Assembly (NCBI GenBank): GCA_002794735.1
Contig: NBAZ01000007.1
Location: 620,001-684,000, forward strand
Reading direction: 5' to 3'
DNA: 64,000 bases
Source of the DNA: Pyrrhoderma lamaoense
Taxonomy: Eukaryota > Basidiomycota > Agaricomycetes > Hymenochaetales > Hymenochaetaceae
The notes under the pieces are model-generated. The model searched no databases and was not told the origin of the DNA. It worked only from the letters and a program-made list of their open reading frames with translations. Shown piece after piece: positions 21,930-33,640 of the stretch. Numbering within the stretch: position 1 is the stretch's first letter; each line of letters begins with the position of its first letter. A program made the position numbers and the translations under genes.

Positions 21930-24900
21930 TTAAGGATTGACATCATATGCAACTCGACCAGCTACCCAAGGGTATGGATAATTGTGCTGATAGTAATTGC
22001 GGAGAGTTCGTCTTTCTGCAAGTCGCGGGATTGTTGCATAAGACCCTCCAACCTACAAAAAAGTCAGTCTCTGTCACATACGCGTAATTCTTCAGTCTTA
22101 AAGATAAGACACCTACAACAACTTGGTGCTTTCCATCAAAGAAGTCAGTAGAATATCTGAACATAGTAATTAGTCAATACAAAAGATAAGTTAGATGTTG
22201 GAAAGAGTTAATTTACCCTGGGTACAGTTTTGATTGTTGGAAACCTTCATACTTATCAAGGACAGTGGATGTCCATTCCCATACACCACCATTATGGCCT
22301 TTTCCAAAGTTCTTGGCCAAACCAGTGGTCGCCCTAAGATCAATTAATCAACGACCGCCGCTTCTTTAGACGCAAGCTTAAGGTTCTTACGGGACGGGGT
22401 GCCAGTTTCTAAAACCAACATTTGAGCCACCTGCATATCCACTCTCAAATTTATCGAAGAATAATCGGAGTTCCGCTTCGGTAGGGAGTCTGCCTCCCTT
22501 CACTTGTGCATACTTAGATAGGTCGTCGTAAGACGTAAGTACTGGCCAGTGCTTCGCAATATTCATCGCGACATGCCCATATAGTGTGCGGACCTACCAA
22601 GATGGATATGCATTATTCACAGTGAACGTCCAAAGAACTCCGATAGAGATCTCATACCTTAATCTCTTCACCCACTACGATCCAACTTGCTGGAAGAGAA
22701 ACCAAATCTCTCCCACCAGATGTATAGAACTTGTAAAATTCGTCATTTGTGACTGGTCTCCACTCGATCCGGAATTCATTGAGATGCACTTCACGCTTGG
22801 GATGTTCGTTATCCCAACCGAATTCAACGTTGTCAAGATTAGTCCTCCGTTCTGGATCTTCATCGAGATCTTCAGGATCATTGTGGCCTATACTAAGCTT
22901 TACTGGACCAAGTGAAACCGACAAACTATCGGGCTGGGGACTCTCGTCCCATTGTCTAGCTAGTATGTCCCATGAGGGGATAGCGAAACCAGGTGGGGAA
23001 ACAGTTCCACCGGGTATACCAGCACTTTGTAGCAACATGTAAAGTAAGGTCTGTAGAATAAGAGAGTTCAATACAGAACGAGCAAAACCTAGTAGGAAGA
23101 TTTACTTCTGCGTGGAAGCCTTCATGCTCAAAAGTCATAAACAATACACGCCCTATCTTCCTCGTTAGCTGGCGCTTCCCGGTTTCGAGATCCTTATATA
23201 GACGGGTCAGTCGGGCCCGTACGGAATCACGAAAAGTGACAATAGACTCGAGTATTGGCCAGTCTTCATCGTTCTGGGGTACCTCGGAGTGAGGCTTTTA
23301 TTCTTTGTATAAGTATATGAATCAATAAAATGAAGTATGATACAAACATGGCATTGGTTCGGATCATCGACGTGAGGGTCGATCCCTCTCTGGAAAAGAT
23401 GCATTAATAAATGAATAAATATCCTTTTGAACATTGAAAAAGCAGTATTAACCTCAAATATATCCTTAAAATATTCCGGTTTAGTATGCGGTTCTTCAAG
23501 CAATCTACTCAGATGTATATCCAAAAATGCGGGTATATGTCCAAGATAGAATAAGCATATATGACGCAAATCAATCGGCTTTTGAAATAGCATGTTTCGG
23601 GGGATCATTCCTAAAGTGATCAAATCCCAGGCCTTCCACATGTCTCTGAAATCATCAAGGCTAGGTATACCAAACGGAGAGGGAGATTTGAGTAGTGGGA
23701 AAGTGAACGGTGGACGCTCAAGGAGCCACAAAGAATATTTTCCAGGAGCATCAGTCCATCGCATTATAGGCCTAAGATTAGCTGATGTAAACATAGAATA
23801 GGCATCCGTATCTGAGAACTTGAGTTCAAAGGCAGAGTTAGAACTCAATATTATAATTCATAGACCGATACAACTTGCCTTGAGTGAAATTTCAATATTT
23901 ATCATCTCATCGCTCAGAATTTCGATGCTTTTTGCAAGTCCAGGCACCTGGATGCTTTGGTTTTTTGTAGACCTGTAATAGGCCTCGTGTCGACCTAGTC
24001 TTACTTTAGTTTGAAGCAAGTCCACCTAAAGGAATTGCCTTACGTTCTTTCTCATTATAAAAATTGACGTATTCCCAGTTAGCAGAGTCAAACAGATTCT
24101 CCTGCCCAAGCACTTTTCCCGCTGATCTCAATCCATTCATTATGAATTCCCGTGTCACACCCCTCGGATCGTTGTATGCCAGTTCAATTTGTTCCTTTGT
24201 ATTATCATGGTCTAGACCAATGAGGAGGGTATCACTAGAACCAGGTCTAAGGGGTAGAGAACGTAAGAACGAAGTCGCCGACTCGCGATCGAAGTTACCC
24301 AATGAAGAACCCAGGAACATTATATGTAAAGGGGGCGATACATTACATGACTCTGGCTCTGACCCAGGGCTAGAGGGGGAGTTACTGATACCGCTGCAGT
24401 GCCAACACTCGAAGACCAAAGATCAGACTTGGCTGAGTGCACAGATGACTCTCTTCGTCTTGGTATGGTCCTTCCACGAGGAGTTGGTATGCCTGACCGT
24501 TGATCTTCAATCAACTCCCCTTCGTTCCCAGAAGATTTTGCCGAAGCTTCGTCAAGTTCACGTTTGGTTTCTTTATCAAGACCTCCTTCTTGTACAAATT
24601 TTAGTCCACCGTCATACGTGCCCCACATGCCTCTTACATCGACTTTATCTTGAAGCTGATCAGAATGTGCCTCCATGAGTTCGGTGAGAGTACGTTCCAA
24701 CTCGCGCTTCTCTAGATCGAGCGCATAATAAGTTATATAGCCGCCTGAATTCGAGAGCTTGTGACCAGAAGGAATTCTTGACAGGGCTAGAAGTATGTGT
24801 GAAGTCTTCCGAAGAGCCCTGTGACAAAGGTTAGTCTCAGGAATGAGGACGGAGGTTTTACTGTTAAAACTCTAAGACAGAGGTGATAGAGGTGATCGAG

Positions 24901-25420
24901 CCCGGGTTGAGTCATTAGGTGTCATTGACCGAGAGATAAGATATGGAAGCGGAAACGGAGATAGTGATTTGCATACAACCGGCGTGCCACGGAAGTATTG
25001 AGAAAATCAAATACAAAGGTAAAGTTGGACTCACCCAGCGCCGAGCTCAAGGACGACAGGTCTTACCAACCTCCCTTCTTCAGTGTCATAAAAATGCATA
25101 GCCCGCACGATCTCATCTGATTTATTCCTTAATATCTCCTCTTCAGCACTGCAAAACTCAATCAGATAAGAATACTTGAATAGATGCAAATGCGGCTAAG
25201 TAACTGACGAAAAGAGGTAGTACTCTGGAACATTGGTAGTGATCTTGTCATACAGACGTAGTCCAAGTTCGTCGTACAATACCATTGTTGGTATTGTCTT
25301 CTTTCCCGAAGGCTTATTTAGTCCCTGAAATATCTGTTCACGGAGACCTTCGCTTCTGCTTTCATGACCAAGTTTCTGAATCTCTTCAAGAATTCGGACA
25401 TCAAGGATAAGAGGATTCAT
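21930..25420 (-). CDS. EGT1: Ergothioneine biosynthesis protein Egt1 (EgtD-EgtB fusion)
   Basis: Twelve or more exons encode about 900 residues. The N-terminal half is the EgtD-type histidine methyltransferase (TIPTMVLYDELGLRLYDKI, EYYLFS, VVLELGAG, HIMFLGSSLGNFDR, LLIGLDHDN). The middle is a DinB-like iron-binding domain (FMTFEHEGFHAETLLYML, an H-E-x2-H-x-E pattern). The C-terminal FGE/sulfatase-type domain has GGRLPTEAELRLF, GHNGGVWEWTST and ends NYPYPWVAGRVAYDVNP. The enzyme trimethylates His to hercynine and joins it to Cys as the sulfoxide. One intron at about 24817-25035 is long (about 215 nt), and one at 23819-23878 is GC-AG. Around 24360-24430 the frame changes, through either a 47-nt weak intron or a missing base in GGGCT at 24368. 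Confidence 0.93.
23819..23878 (-). other. GC-AG intron in EGT1
   Basis: The exon ends IEISLK with CTCAAG|GCAAGT. The next exon begins AACTCAAG|TTCTCAGATACG and reads FSDTDAYSMF. Removing these 60 nt restores phase 0 across a conserved Egt1 segment. No GT donor in the vicinity does so. Confidence 0.7.
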
Positions 25421-26440
25421 GAAAGACGGAGATGTTTATTATGGGAGCCTAGGGAGACAGAAGATGGGGGCAGCTTTTAAAGAAGAGGTCTCGGGTGAAC
25501 CCCATTATGAAGGGACCTAGAGATATATGCCCGAAGGGCCCCATCTGGGCGCTCCTTACACAATCCCATGTTTGAGATGAATACAGTCGATTACAGTGAC
25601 GTCGAAAAGGGGAGTTTGGTCACGTTATGGTATCGAGTACCAAAGACCTGGTGACTCCCATAAAACATAGAAAACATTTCACAGGAGAGAATAAGGGATA
25701 CCGTTAAGAGATAAATTGTAAGTACATAAGTGGAATACGAAGGTGCACTGGCAGAATAGTTGACGCATATTCTAAACGCCAAAATGTCCATTAATTGATT
25801 AATCACCACCACCATTTTATCCAGCGAAAAGCCCTCTGGGAAGCATAAAGTATTGAAATCCTATAGGGTCAAGTATGGTCGGCTTAGCTACAATGTAGTA
25901 GTAGATATACATCGCGCACGTTTAGACGAAATGCTATACAACGTTTCTGTACGAATCTAGCTCACTTCTTTGTATAATTGGAACAGTTCAGATACAATCA
26001 AGCAGGTCCACCTCTTATTAGGAGTAGCGTTCACATTGATGTAAATCATGAGAGATGCTCCTTCCATAACCATTCAAGTTTGAGTGATATTACCTGAGTC
26101 GATGGCAATTATGTACCTAAGAACGTCTTTGAGAATACTTACGAAGTAGCCCATTATTGTGATGCTCCAACTGACCAGATCCGAAAGTACACACACACAA
26201 GGCCGAGAGCCTAAATCATGTGTGAACGAACTTAAAAAACATCGGAACTCAAATGGTCAAGCAAGTGTTTAATGGAAACATCGTTAGCATTACTTGAGAC
26301 ACCGCGCCAGTACTCAGTGGACTAACATAATATGAGCATGTGACCATTGCTATCTTTAAGAATAGAATGCATATACGTACACGGCTCAGAGAAATCTTAA
26401 TCATCTATTTCTTCGAACCCTTCCCTTTACCAGAGGGCTG
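25421..26440. promoter_or_regulatory. Divergent intergenic region between EGT1 and the SRR1-domain gene
   Basis: This is 1020 bp between two divergent starts. A minus-strand ATG at 26154 followed by a GTAAGT donor (MGYF|) could begin a very short spliced peptide of about 19 codons, but nothing supports it as a gene. No other feature is recognised, apart from the presumed promoters. Confidence 0.35.
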
Positions 26441-27355
26441 ATGACTACAGATGGTGTAGCCACCAACGATTTCTTCTCATACGGTCACGGTGGGGGTGTG
26501 TTCACCCCCGTTTTGAGGAAAAAGAAACGTAGAGGGAAACAAACTTATCAACGCTCCCCAAATGAGCTATTCGAGGCTTCAAAAAAAGAGTTCATATCTG
26601 ATCCAAGATGGGTAAACTCGTGTAATGGTGAGTGTAAGCTCCTAATGATAATTATCATCCGGCAAGAGAAAGTTTTCATATAGTACATGACCTGAAACGA
26701 CAAGGACACCAATACTGTTTGCTGTTATACGTGTCACGGATCTAAGTCTTTTGCCTTACAGAAATCATTCTTCATACGGTCAAAGAAATGTCATCAGAAA
26801 TCGCTACCATCCTTTGCCTGGGACTTGGGAGCCCAACGGACTCTACACAAGCTCGTTTCCAGCTCTGCTTTCTTCTCGAATTGAAGAAATCCGTATTTGA
26901 GGTATGTCCCCATGTTCGCTTGTTTTTCTATTGTTTATATACATTTTGAAAATTAATCTGTGAATATTATCTATCTACCAATTAACAGAGTAACGTGAAT
27001 ATATGCGCTTTTGACCCAGTATTCACTTCCCAGGACAAGGTACTTCTTGAATCTCTCGGTATTCAGATTCTTACCGAGAATCAAGTTAGTTTTCTTAATC
27101 ATTACCTTTTTTCCACCTAGAATCTCCGATGCTCAATAGTTCATCCTACACTATTCTGTATCTCCCTTCGTATGATCCACTAACTCATTTCCGCTTCTAG
27201 CATGGTAGACATTCTATTTCGAGACCCACACTTGCGTACATGCCCCATTGCGACCGTGAACTCTATGAGAACTTTCTGAATGCGAATTGGTCTGTGGAAC
27301 AACTCTCAAAACTTATACTCATTGGGAACGATCTGCGCTACTATGAAGAAATGTG
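26441..27355 (+). CDS. SRR1-domain protein
   Basis: Four exons encode about 195 residues. After a disordered basic start (FTPVLRKKKRRGKQ) come VKEMSSEIATILCLGLGSPT, FQLCFLLELKKSVFE, VNICAFDPVFTSQDKVLLES, RPTLAYMPHCDRELYENFL and LSKLILIGNDLRYYEEM. This is the SRR1 fold: the LGLGSP loop, FDP and the MPHC segment are its usual landmarks. Plant SRR1 affects circadian and phytochrome signalling, and yeast Ber1 affects microtubule stability. The molecular activity is not established. The frame reaches TGA right after EEM at 27355, but the same bases form a GTGAGT donor, so a further 3' exon is possible; the family usually has about 20-40 more residues. Confidence 0.8.
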
Positions 27356-30300
27356 AGTTGAAACACATCAAAGCAGCACATCAACGTCTTTTTACCCGAG
27401 ACGGTCTACACTGACTTCAAATAAGAGCTCTCTCTCAGGCTCGCCTCGTGTCTTGTTTCACTCGCTTCTAATTGAACTATGCCCACGGCCAACTCTCGTA
27501 TTCTATTGATTTTTTTCTTTGCATATGAAGAGGATTTTATCTAATACATGCAACTTTTGAATATGATGTGGCCATTTTTCCAAAAATCTGAAGAAAAGAA
27601 AATCAAAAATCGGAATCCACCTGCCATTTTTGGATCCGTTCCGATATTTTTGGGCACTGCCTCTCTCCATCCAGCCCTTTTCACTTGATTGTCAAGGCAA
27701 AAGTATAATTGCTGACTTTGCCGTTTTTTAGCATTTCTGGGCGAATATTACATGCGGAGAACCCCTGCATAAGCCACTTAGGTACGAAGCTATTCCCTCC
27801 CTCCTTGAACTTATCTTTTTTCGTTCTCCTTTGCTTTTTCTACTCTCCTTGACCCAACCCTTACATGTTCAGCCCTTATCATCAGTTTATGCTAAAAATG
27901 ATATGATAAGGCGCGAGAAGCCCATCATCTCTTTCCGTCTATCCTGAAATACGGTTCTTGCCTTCCTACAGGGGTTGCACACCTTTGCAATACTTTGCAA
28001 AATATGCTCTTCCTTTTCCTTTTTTTAGCCTTACGACCTTTCCCGATCATCATAACCTATTTCCTCTCTCAATTATCTTTGCTCTCACACACGAATTTCA
28101 ATTTATGGTCCATCTCTTTCCCTACGACTTTCATTAAAATCAACTGCCACTTCCTTCTCTTTTGGTTAGCATATTTTTAGATCTGCGAGTAAATTGACAT
28201 ATACCTTTTTTTTTCTGCCCGACAAACAATTTTTTTTTTTACTTTGCAGCTCCTCTTCTATCTACTACGGTACTCCCATCGCACCAGGCATTTCCAAACG
28301 CGTTCAGCACGACAGCGGTGCAGCACATTAGCAATTCATCATCACTAGCGGGCCTTACTACAGTAATGGCAACAAGGGAAGGAAAGAATACCACACTCAG
28401 TACAACAATGCATTCCACCTTGGAACCCCTACCCCGAACAATATGGAAGAAACCCTGAAGGGACGGAGAAACGAGTAAAATGAGTTACTAGACAGAAAAA
28501 TAAAACAAAAAAATCCAGTGAAACTAGTTAACTTCCTTTCCTTATCTATCGTTCTAATTTTCTCCTATCTCATCCCTTTTTTCCAACCCTTCTACTTTCC
28601 TCCCTTTTTTTGCCTTTCCTGGAAAGGTCACTCCGTGGCCAAAAGAAAGGGAAGTAGTTCAGTAGTTAATCAACAAAGAAGCCTCAGTCCATGAGTCATT
28701 AAGCTTTAAATTTTCCTCGGGGATTTCTCCTGTTTGCCTTGTTTCGCGCCACACTACGGGATGGCAAACTTCCTTGATAATTTTTTTCTATCTTTCTATT
28801 GAGTAAACGATCTATTTTTTGCATTTGATAAGCCTTTTGTGTGGTGTGGATCCACTCATAAGATTCCGAATTGTCCCTTTCTTCCTTTTATATTCTCCTT
28901 ACCTTCTTCCTATCCCTCCTTCCTTTCTCCAATCTTTGCTCAATTATTGCCACTGCATCCTATACTCTATCCCACAAGTCATTGTGGCGATCATATATAG
29001 GCCGTCTAAGGAGCTCTCTTTGTAAGGGGAGCGGGTGGGTGGAGAAGAATGAGAATGAAAAGAGGACTTAAGGCTATCTGGTTCTCTCTCCTAAACTAGA
29101 AGGGCCATTTGGCCATTTGGCACAATTGATACAATTTCAGCCAATGATTAGATTCTTAGCATATCAGTTTGAAATTGATGTCTGAATAACACCTTTTGTA
29201 CTTGTACTTCTGCTTATAACTGATAACTGGGAATTTTATGACAACGAAAACAACATGTGTGCGGGCTAATAGTTGGGGCGAGGTTGGTGTAAGTTGTTAA
29301 TACGTAGTAAGATGTTTTTTAGACTTCTTCATTTAATCATTACATATTTTGCCTATCGTTTGTTATGCATGTATGCATATTGATTGGGTTCTATCTATAG
29401 TTTATGGATTCGTAGGATAGGAACTTCGTTGTTCTCCTTCCTTCTTTCAAGTCGTCTTTCGTCTTTCCCCCATTCGTTACATATTACTTACTATACTTTC
29501 GTATCTGTACAACTACGCATCTACACATCTAAACAACTTTTGATTATCCGCACACCAACACCTACTGCCTATTACGTTCTCTCCCTCACACCCGCACCCG
29601 CACACGCGTAAATACGTATGCAACAGGTCTTTCTCTCTGTTCTTCTCAAAGTAACTCAGATAAGCAGATATAATATGTGATAGATAACGAGTAGCAAAAG
29701 ACGGTGTAGAAGATATATGTGAGTTATAACGAATTGACCCGAATAGGCAATGAAAGAAGAGACGGAAGAGAAAGAAAGAAATTGATGAAGGGTCATCCCC
29801 CCACTCCATCCCTCTTCCTCAGCCCCCTATCAATGAATTTTTGTTTAGAAGATACGAATTAAGCAGAACAAAGAAAAAGAGAACAGAATAAGGGGTAATT
29901 AATATCAATATTTAGACGCTGAGACAGAGAGTGACTCAGATCTCACTAAAAAGAAGGGATACTAGTACACCAGGTCGCTTGACTCTGATGCATTCTTTTT
30001 TCCATTGATCGAGATGATGATGATAGTCGATAAGTGGATTTTAAATGCCCATTAGTAGATTATTATCACTGAATTGTAGTCAAGAAAAGAGCAAATAGTC
30101 GATAATCTTGATCGTTATTCGAAATTATACTATCCGAGTCTTTACCCCCTACACATCTGTGCACAGGAGTTAGGTTTATTGATTGCATACGACGACCCGA
30201 AGACTTCCGGGTTATGTGGGGGTGGCGTTGATTGCATTTACACATACATAAACAGGAAAAAGAAACAAGGAGGGAAAAACATTAGCATCCGAGGAGAGAG

Positions 30301-31881
30301 GGGAGAAGGGCGGGTGATGAGAGGGTGAGGCGCCCAACCAACTTCATCTTTCCCGTCTCTTTCATCTCACTCTCTCCGGCTTTCCCAATTCCCATCCCAC
30401 TGGGCCTTCCAAAATTGCCATATAGTCAAGCACCACACACAACAATGTCTTTCTTGATGATCTCCCCATTTTTAGCACCCTCCTTACCCCGATAACCGCG
30501 CATCCTTAGCCCAAATCCAACTATTGATTCACCCCCTCTCTTCTTCCTTTCCTGCATCCCCCTTAAGTCCACTCTTTACCATCTCGCGCTTCCGAGGGAA
30601 AAAGAAGGACTGACGCAAGAGATGCAAGGGAAAGGCGTGGATAACAACATGTAATCTCTAATCTAATGTTTAATATGTAATTAAAATTGAGAAATTGAGA
30701 AGAGAGGTAAGAATCAGGAAACCTAGCATCCAAAGCAGTTTCCTTCGGAAACAATCAGCTTATATGAAGAAAAACCAATTGTTTGCAATTACATGCAATA
30801 TCAAGCTCTTGTACAAATATCGATTTATATAGATATATATTCTTAAGGAAATACATTTTCATCAATCAACAATCAGAAACTTTCTCTTTTTGTTTGTCTG
30901 CTCTTGTTCATCGTCCAATAATAATAAAAAGCCGGGTTGAAAGGAAAGAGAAAGAGGCAGCTTACAGATAAAAATAGACATTATGTCCGGCCTATATTGG
31001 TATTACATATTGATTTCCAATTGTCACGCCACTGTCCACAGCTAAATTGACATTCTCATAAATCAAGGAAAAAAATTATATACATTTTTTCGGGGAAGAG
31101 GGAGGCCTTTTTTTCGTCTATTTAGCATACATATAACAACAACAGGACAATAACAAAACTCTCACACAACCAGTACTAACTCCTCTCTCAGACAGACCCA
31201 GAAATTTAAGTTAAAACAGGACCAAAGTGTACGTATAAAGAAAGAGACCATAAGACTCTATAAAAGTCAGGAATAAGGTCGAGAATGGAGAATAGAGACA
31301 TAGAAGGAAAAGGGATGTCTACTAAAGATGAAGAACTTGCATCGTATTTCCCAGAAAAGACGATTTATAAGAGAAAAAAATCCCTACTACAACTTGATTG
31401 GCACGCACACACATGCGCACACGACCTAACCGAGAAAATGAGTAAGAGGAAGAAGCGTGAAAAAAGGCGTATGTATAAGAACATGAGGCCCGGAGATAAG
31501 ATTGGAGGGGAGAGAAGAGAAAAGGTGACGAGGGGCAGCGAGATGGGATACGAGTGGTGGGGATGAAGAGTCGATTTGGAGATCGATAAAAATGGAATAA
31601 AACGGAAAGGGTTGAAGACCTTACTAAAACAGGTGGAAAAAAGAGCTCTACTAGGTTGAGAAGAGAAAGTCTGAAAAAAAGAGACAGGCATGTAAGAGGA
31701 AGAGACAGAGAAGAGACAGAAGAAAAAATAATCATAGGAGTCATATACAGACAATGCGAGACGGAGCCACAAAAATATACAGGCATATATGGGGTCAAGC
31801 TAGGGAGGAAGGAGGCTGAGAACTAGAGGCACTTTGAGAAATTGTAAAAAGAAAAGAAAAGAGATATCAAGAAGAAAAGAT
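27356..31881. other. Gene-poor region of 4.5 kb between two 3' ends
   Basis: No conserved protein is recognisable in six frames here. The plus strand is strongly pyrimidine-rich at about 27790-27860, 27990-28260 and 28500-28970. It is purine-rich at about 29740-29900 and 31190-31870. The open frames longer than 60 codons (27995-28180, 28819-29071, 29384-29809, 31285-31798) translate to Leu/Ser/Phe-rich or Lys/Arg-rich low-complexity products and look like chance. One coding-like patch at 28251-28478 is listed separately. Long UTRs, a non-coding RNA or an unrecognised fast-evolving gene are all possible. Confidence 0.5.
28251..28478 (+). other. Cryptic open frame interrupted by one TAG, of unknown status
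   Basis: A CTTTGCAG acceptor-like site ends at 28249. The frame from 28251 reads SSSIYYGTPIAPGISKRVQ..., meets TAG at 28329-28331, and continues in the same frame as QFIITSGPYYSNGNKGRKE and NNAFHLGTPTPNN to TAA at 28476. The Tyr/Asn/Gly-rich composition differs from the surrounding low-complexity DNA. The stop context TAG CAA TTC is close to the readthrough consensus CARYYA but fails at its last base. It may be an exon remnant, part of a non-coding RNA, or chance. The minus strand is also open over much of it, which weakens the case. Confidence 0.25.
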
Positions 31882-32958
31882 TCAGTAGCTTTGATGGTAA
31901 AGACTATAAACTGGATTAGATTCTGAATTATACGCAGCAGTCTTATAGCAGAAGTAATCATCCGAAGCCGAGTAAATTTGGGGCTCGAAGCGGTCGCGAG
32001 GGAGCGGTATGGAAGCCGGATCAATAACAAGACTCAATGAGGACCGTGAACGAGAGAAGGGAGTCGACAACGATTGCGCTTCTGATGATTCGTCGTCATC
32101 CGACGTATCCTCTATAGCATCCGGGATCGAATCCTCAACATCATCAAGCACTCCAGCATCTGTATCTGACTGTGAGCGCTCAAACGTTGTTGCTGTTGTC
32201 GTATAAAGACTGGTGGTATGAGAATAAGGAGGTAGATAAGATCGGGAGGAAGAGGATAGTGATGGTGAATGAAGAGCGCAACAGAAATCATGGGAGTCAA
32301 CGTCAAACGGACGGTTGAATTTAGGAGGATATGCTACAGAATATGATACACTAGGAGGGGATGATGATGAAGCTGATGAAGAGATATATTCATCAGAGTA
32401 CGATGAGCTAAGCGAGTTGGATTCGGGATCCGAACGAGAGTAGGTCGGCTGCTCGTTGGAAGTACCCTCCTCGCCGGCGTCTATTGGGACGATGTGCACC
32501 TGTACACCACCAAGGCTCATTCCCCCATTATAATTATCCTCATCCTCGTCGTCGTCGTCCTGGAGAGTTTCAAAGATGGAATCAAACCATTGCTCCTCAG
32601 AAGTAAAGCCCTCCCCAGGGATCGCCGCCACGGCATCACCTGGATCTGGGAAGAGATAGGCAAACATGCCTTCGTCTATGTCTGAATCAACTTCCTCATC
32701 GTCATAATCGACATCTGGGTCATTGTCAGCAGTAGAATTAGATTCTGCTTTTATGTCTGAGTTAGGGGAGCAGTAATAGGACTGTGGGGAGCTAGACGGA
32801 GTTGAGTCAGAATGGACATCACGGACGTCTTGGGTAGTGATAGAGTTTTTAAGAAGGACCCAGCGGCGAAGGCTCAGATCATCACGAGAGCCACTCTCGC
32901 GAGCTGCAGATCGCAGCTTGGAGTGGGCGAGCGAGAAATAGTAGGTCAGATTGGACAT
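31882..32958 (-). CDS. Hypothetical acidic Ser-rich protein, intronless
   Basis: A single uninterrupted frame of 358 codons. The N-terminus (MSNLTYYFSLAHSKLRSAAR; DLSLRRWVLLKNSI) looks like a folded helix with a conserved feel. The rest is disordered and acidic: runs of D/E (DVDYDDEEVDSDIDEG, LQDDDDEDEDN), then Ser/Tyr/Pro-rich stretches (SSSASSSSPPSVSYSVAYPP). It is one of the few intronless genes here. I recall similar N-terminal WVLLKNS segments in basidiomycete proteins of unknown function, but I cannot name a family. No signal peptide, membrane helix or catalytic motif is seen. The composition suggests a regulatory or adaptor role, which is inference. The 3' flank is unusually pyrimidine-rich on the coding strand. 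Confidence 0.75.
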   Translation of the reverse strand: MSNLTYYFSLAHSKLRSAARESGSRDDLSLRRWVLLKNSITTQDVRDVHSDSTPSSSPQSYYCSPNSDIKAESNSTADNDPDVDYDDEEVDSDIDEGMFAYLFPDPGDAVAAIPGEGFTSEEQWFDSIFETLQDDDDEDEDNYNGGMSLGGVQVHIVPIDAGEEGTSNEQPTYSRSDPESNSLSSSYSDEYISSSASSSSPPSVSYSVAYPPKFNRPFDVDSHDFCCALHSPSLSSSSRSYLPPYSHTTSLYTTTATTFERSQSDTDAGVLDDVEDSIPDAIEDTSDDDESSEAQSLSTPFSRSRSSLSLVIDPASIPLPRDRFEPQIYSASDDYFCYKTAAYNSESNPVYSLYHQSY

Positions 32959-33640
32959 TGTACTTGAGGCAGAGTGGGATACAAAACAGGCAGCTGTTTA
33001 AAGTTTAATAGAGTGAGTCAGTCCGGTCGAGTCGGTGTTTGAAGAAAGAAGAAGATGGAGGACATACCAATTGTGGAACGCATTAGGGATGTAGATAAGT
33101 TGACACGATAGTTGAGTATCGATTGAGAATGAGATTTATCAAGTGTCAATTTGCGTTGGATATACGAAAGATGTGCGCAGGTTGGAACAAGAGTGCACCA
33201 GAGTTAGTAGCACGGGGTTTGCTGAACATGCTGGTTATAGTGTAAAAGCCTGGTCAGAGAGAGACGACGCGAGGCGTACAAGTCGAGCAAGACTTTGAGA
33301 GAGGGAGAGGAGAGCGAGCGGGTATGTACTTGAACAATTAGAATGCCATGGGGGACGAGAGTGAGAGTGACTGCCTCCCGTCGGACGTTGGCCTGTTTTA
33401 TACCAAACGCGTCTCGTCCCATCCCGTTTACATAAACCGAGTCATCACGGGTGACCCTAACCTTAACAGGGTCATCTCAGATCACGCTCATTTTACAACT
33501 AAATAACGAATATTGATGAATATCTACGGCTTTTTACAAAAACAGTAAAAAAATTACGACTGCCAAATTAAGGCAAAGAAAAAATATCGAACAACCACGA
33601 CTAGACAGTAACTACTCAGGGCCCCCCTCCCCGGCTCAAC
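32959..33640. promoter_or_regulatory. Promoter region of the acidic hypothetical gene; CDC27 3' end
   Basis: This is 682 bp upstream of the intronless gene. The part at 33010-33430 is purine-rich on the plus strand. An imperfect inverted repeat (GGGTGACCC ... GGGTCATC) lies at about 33448-33476. Open frames here are chance. No regulatory site is named. Confidence 0.35.

Noticed and set aside
26060..26154. Minus-strand ATG GGC TAC TTC with a GTAAGT donor, possible micro-peptide gene
   Set aside because: The spliced frame ends after about 19 codons and matches nothing I know; too weak to call.
29384..29809. Open frames near 29.4-29.8 kb
   Set aside because: Composition is low-complexity, and they overlap each other on opposite strands with no splice or homology support.
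31285..31798. Open frames on both strands in the purine-rich block
   Set aside because: Low-complexity Lys/Arg or Leu/Ser/Phe products, forced by the purine/pyrimidine bias.
33448..33476. Inverted repeat GGGTGACCC ... GGGTCATC near CCCTAACC
   Set aside because: Short and imperfect; the CCCTAACC resembles a telomere unit but is a single copy.
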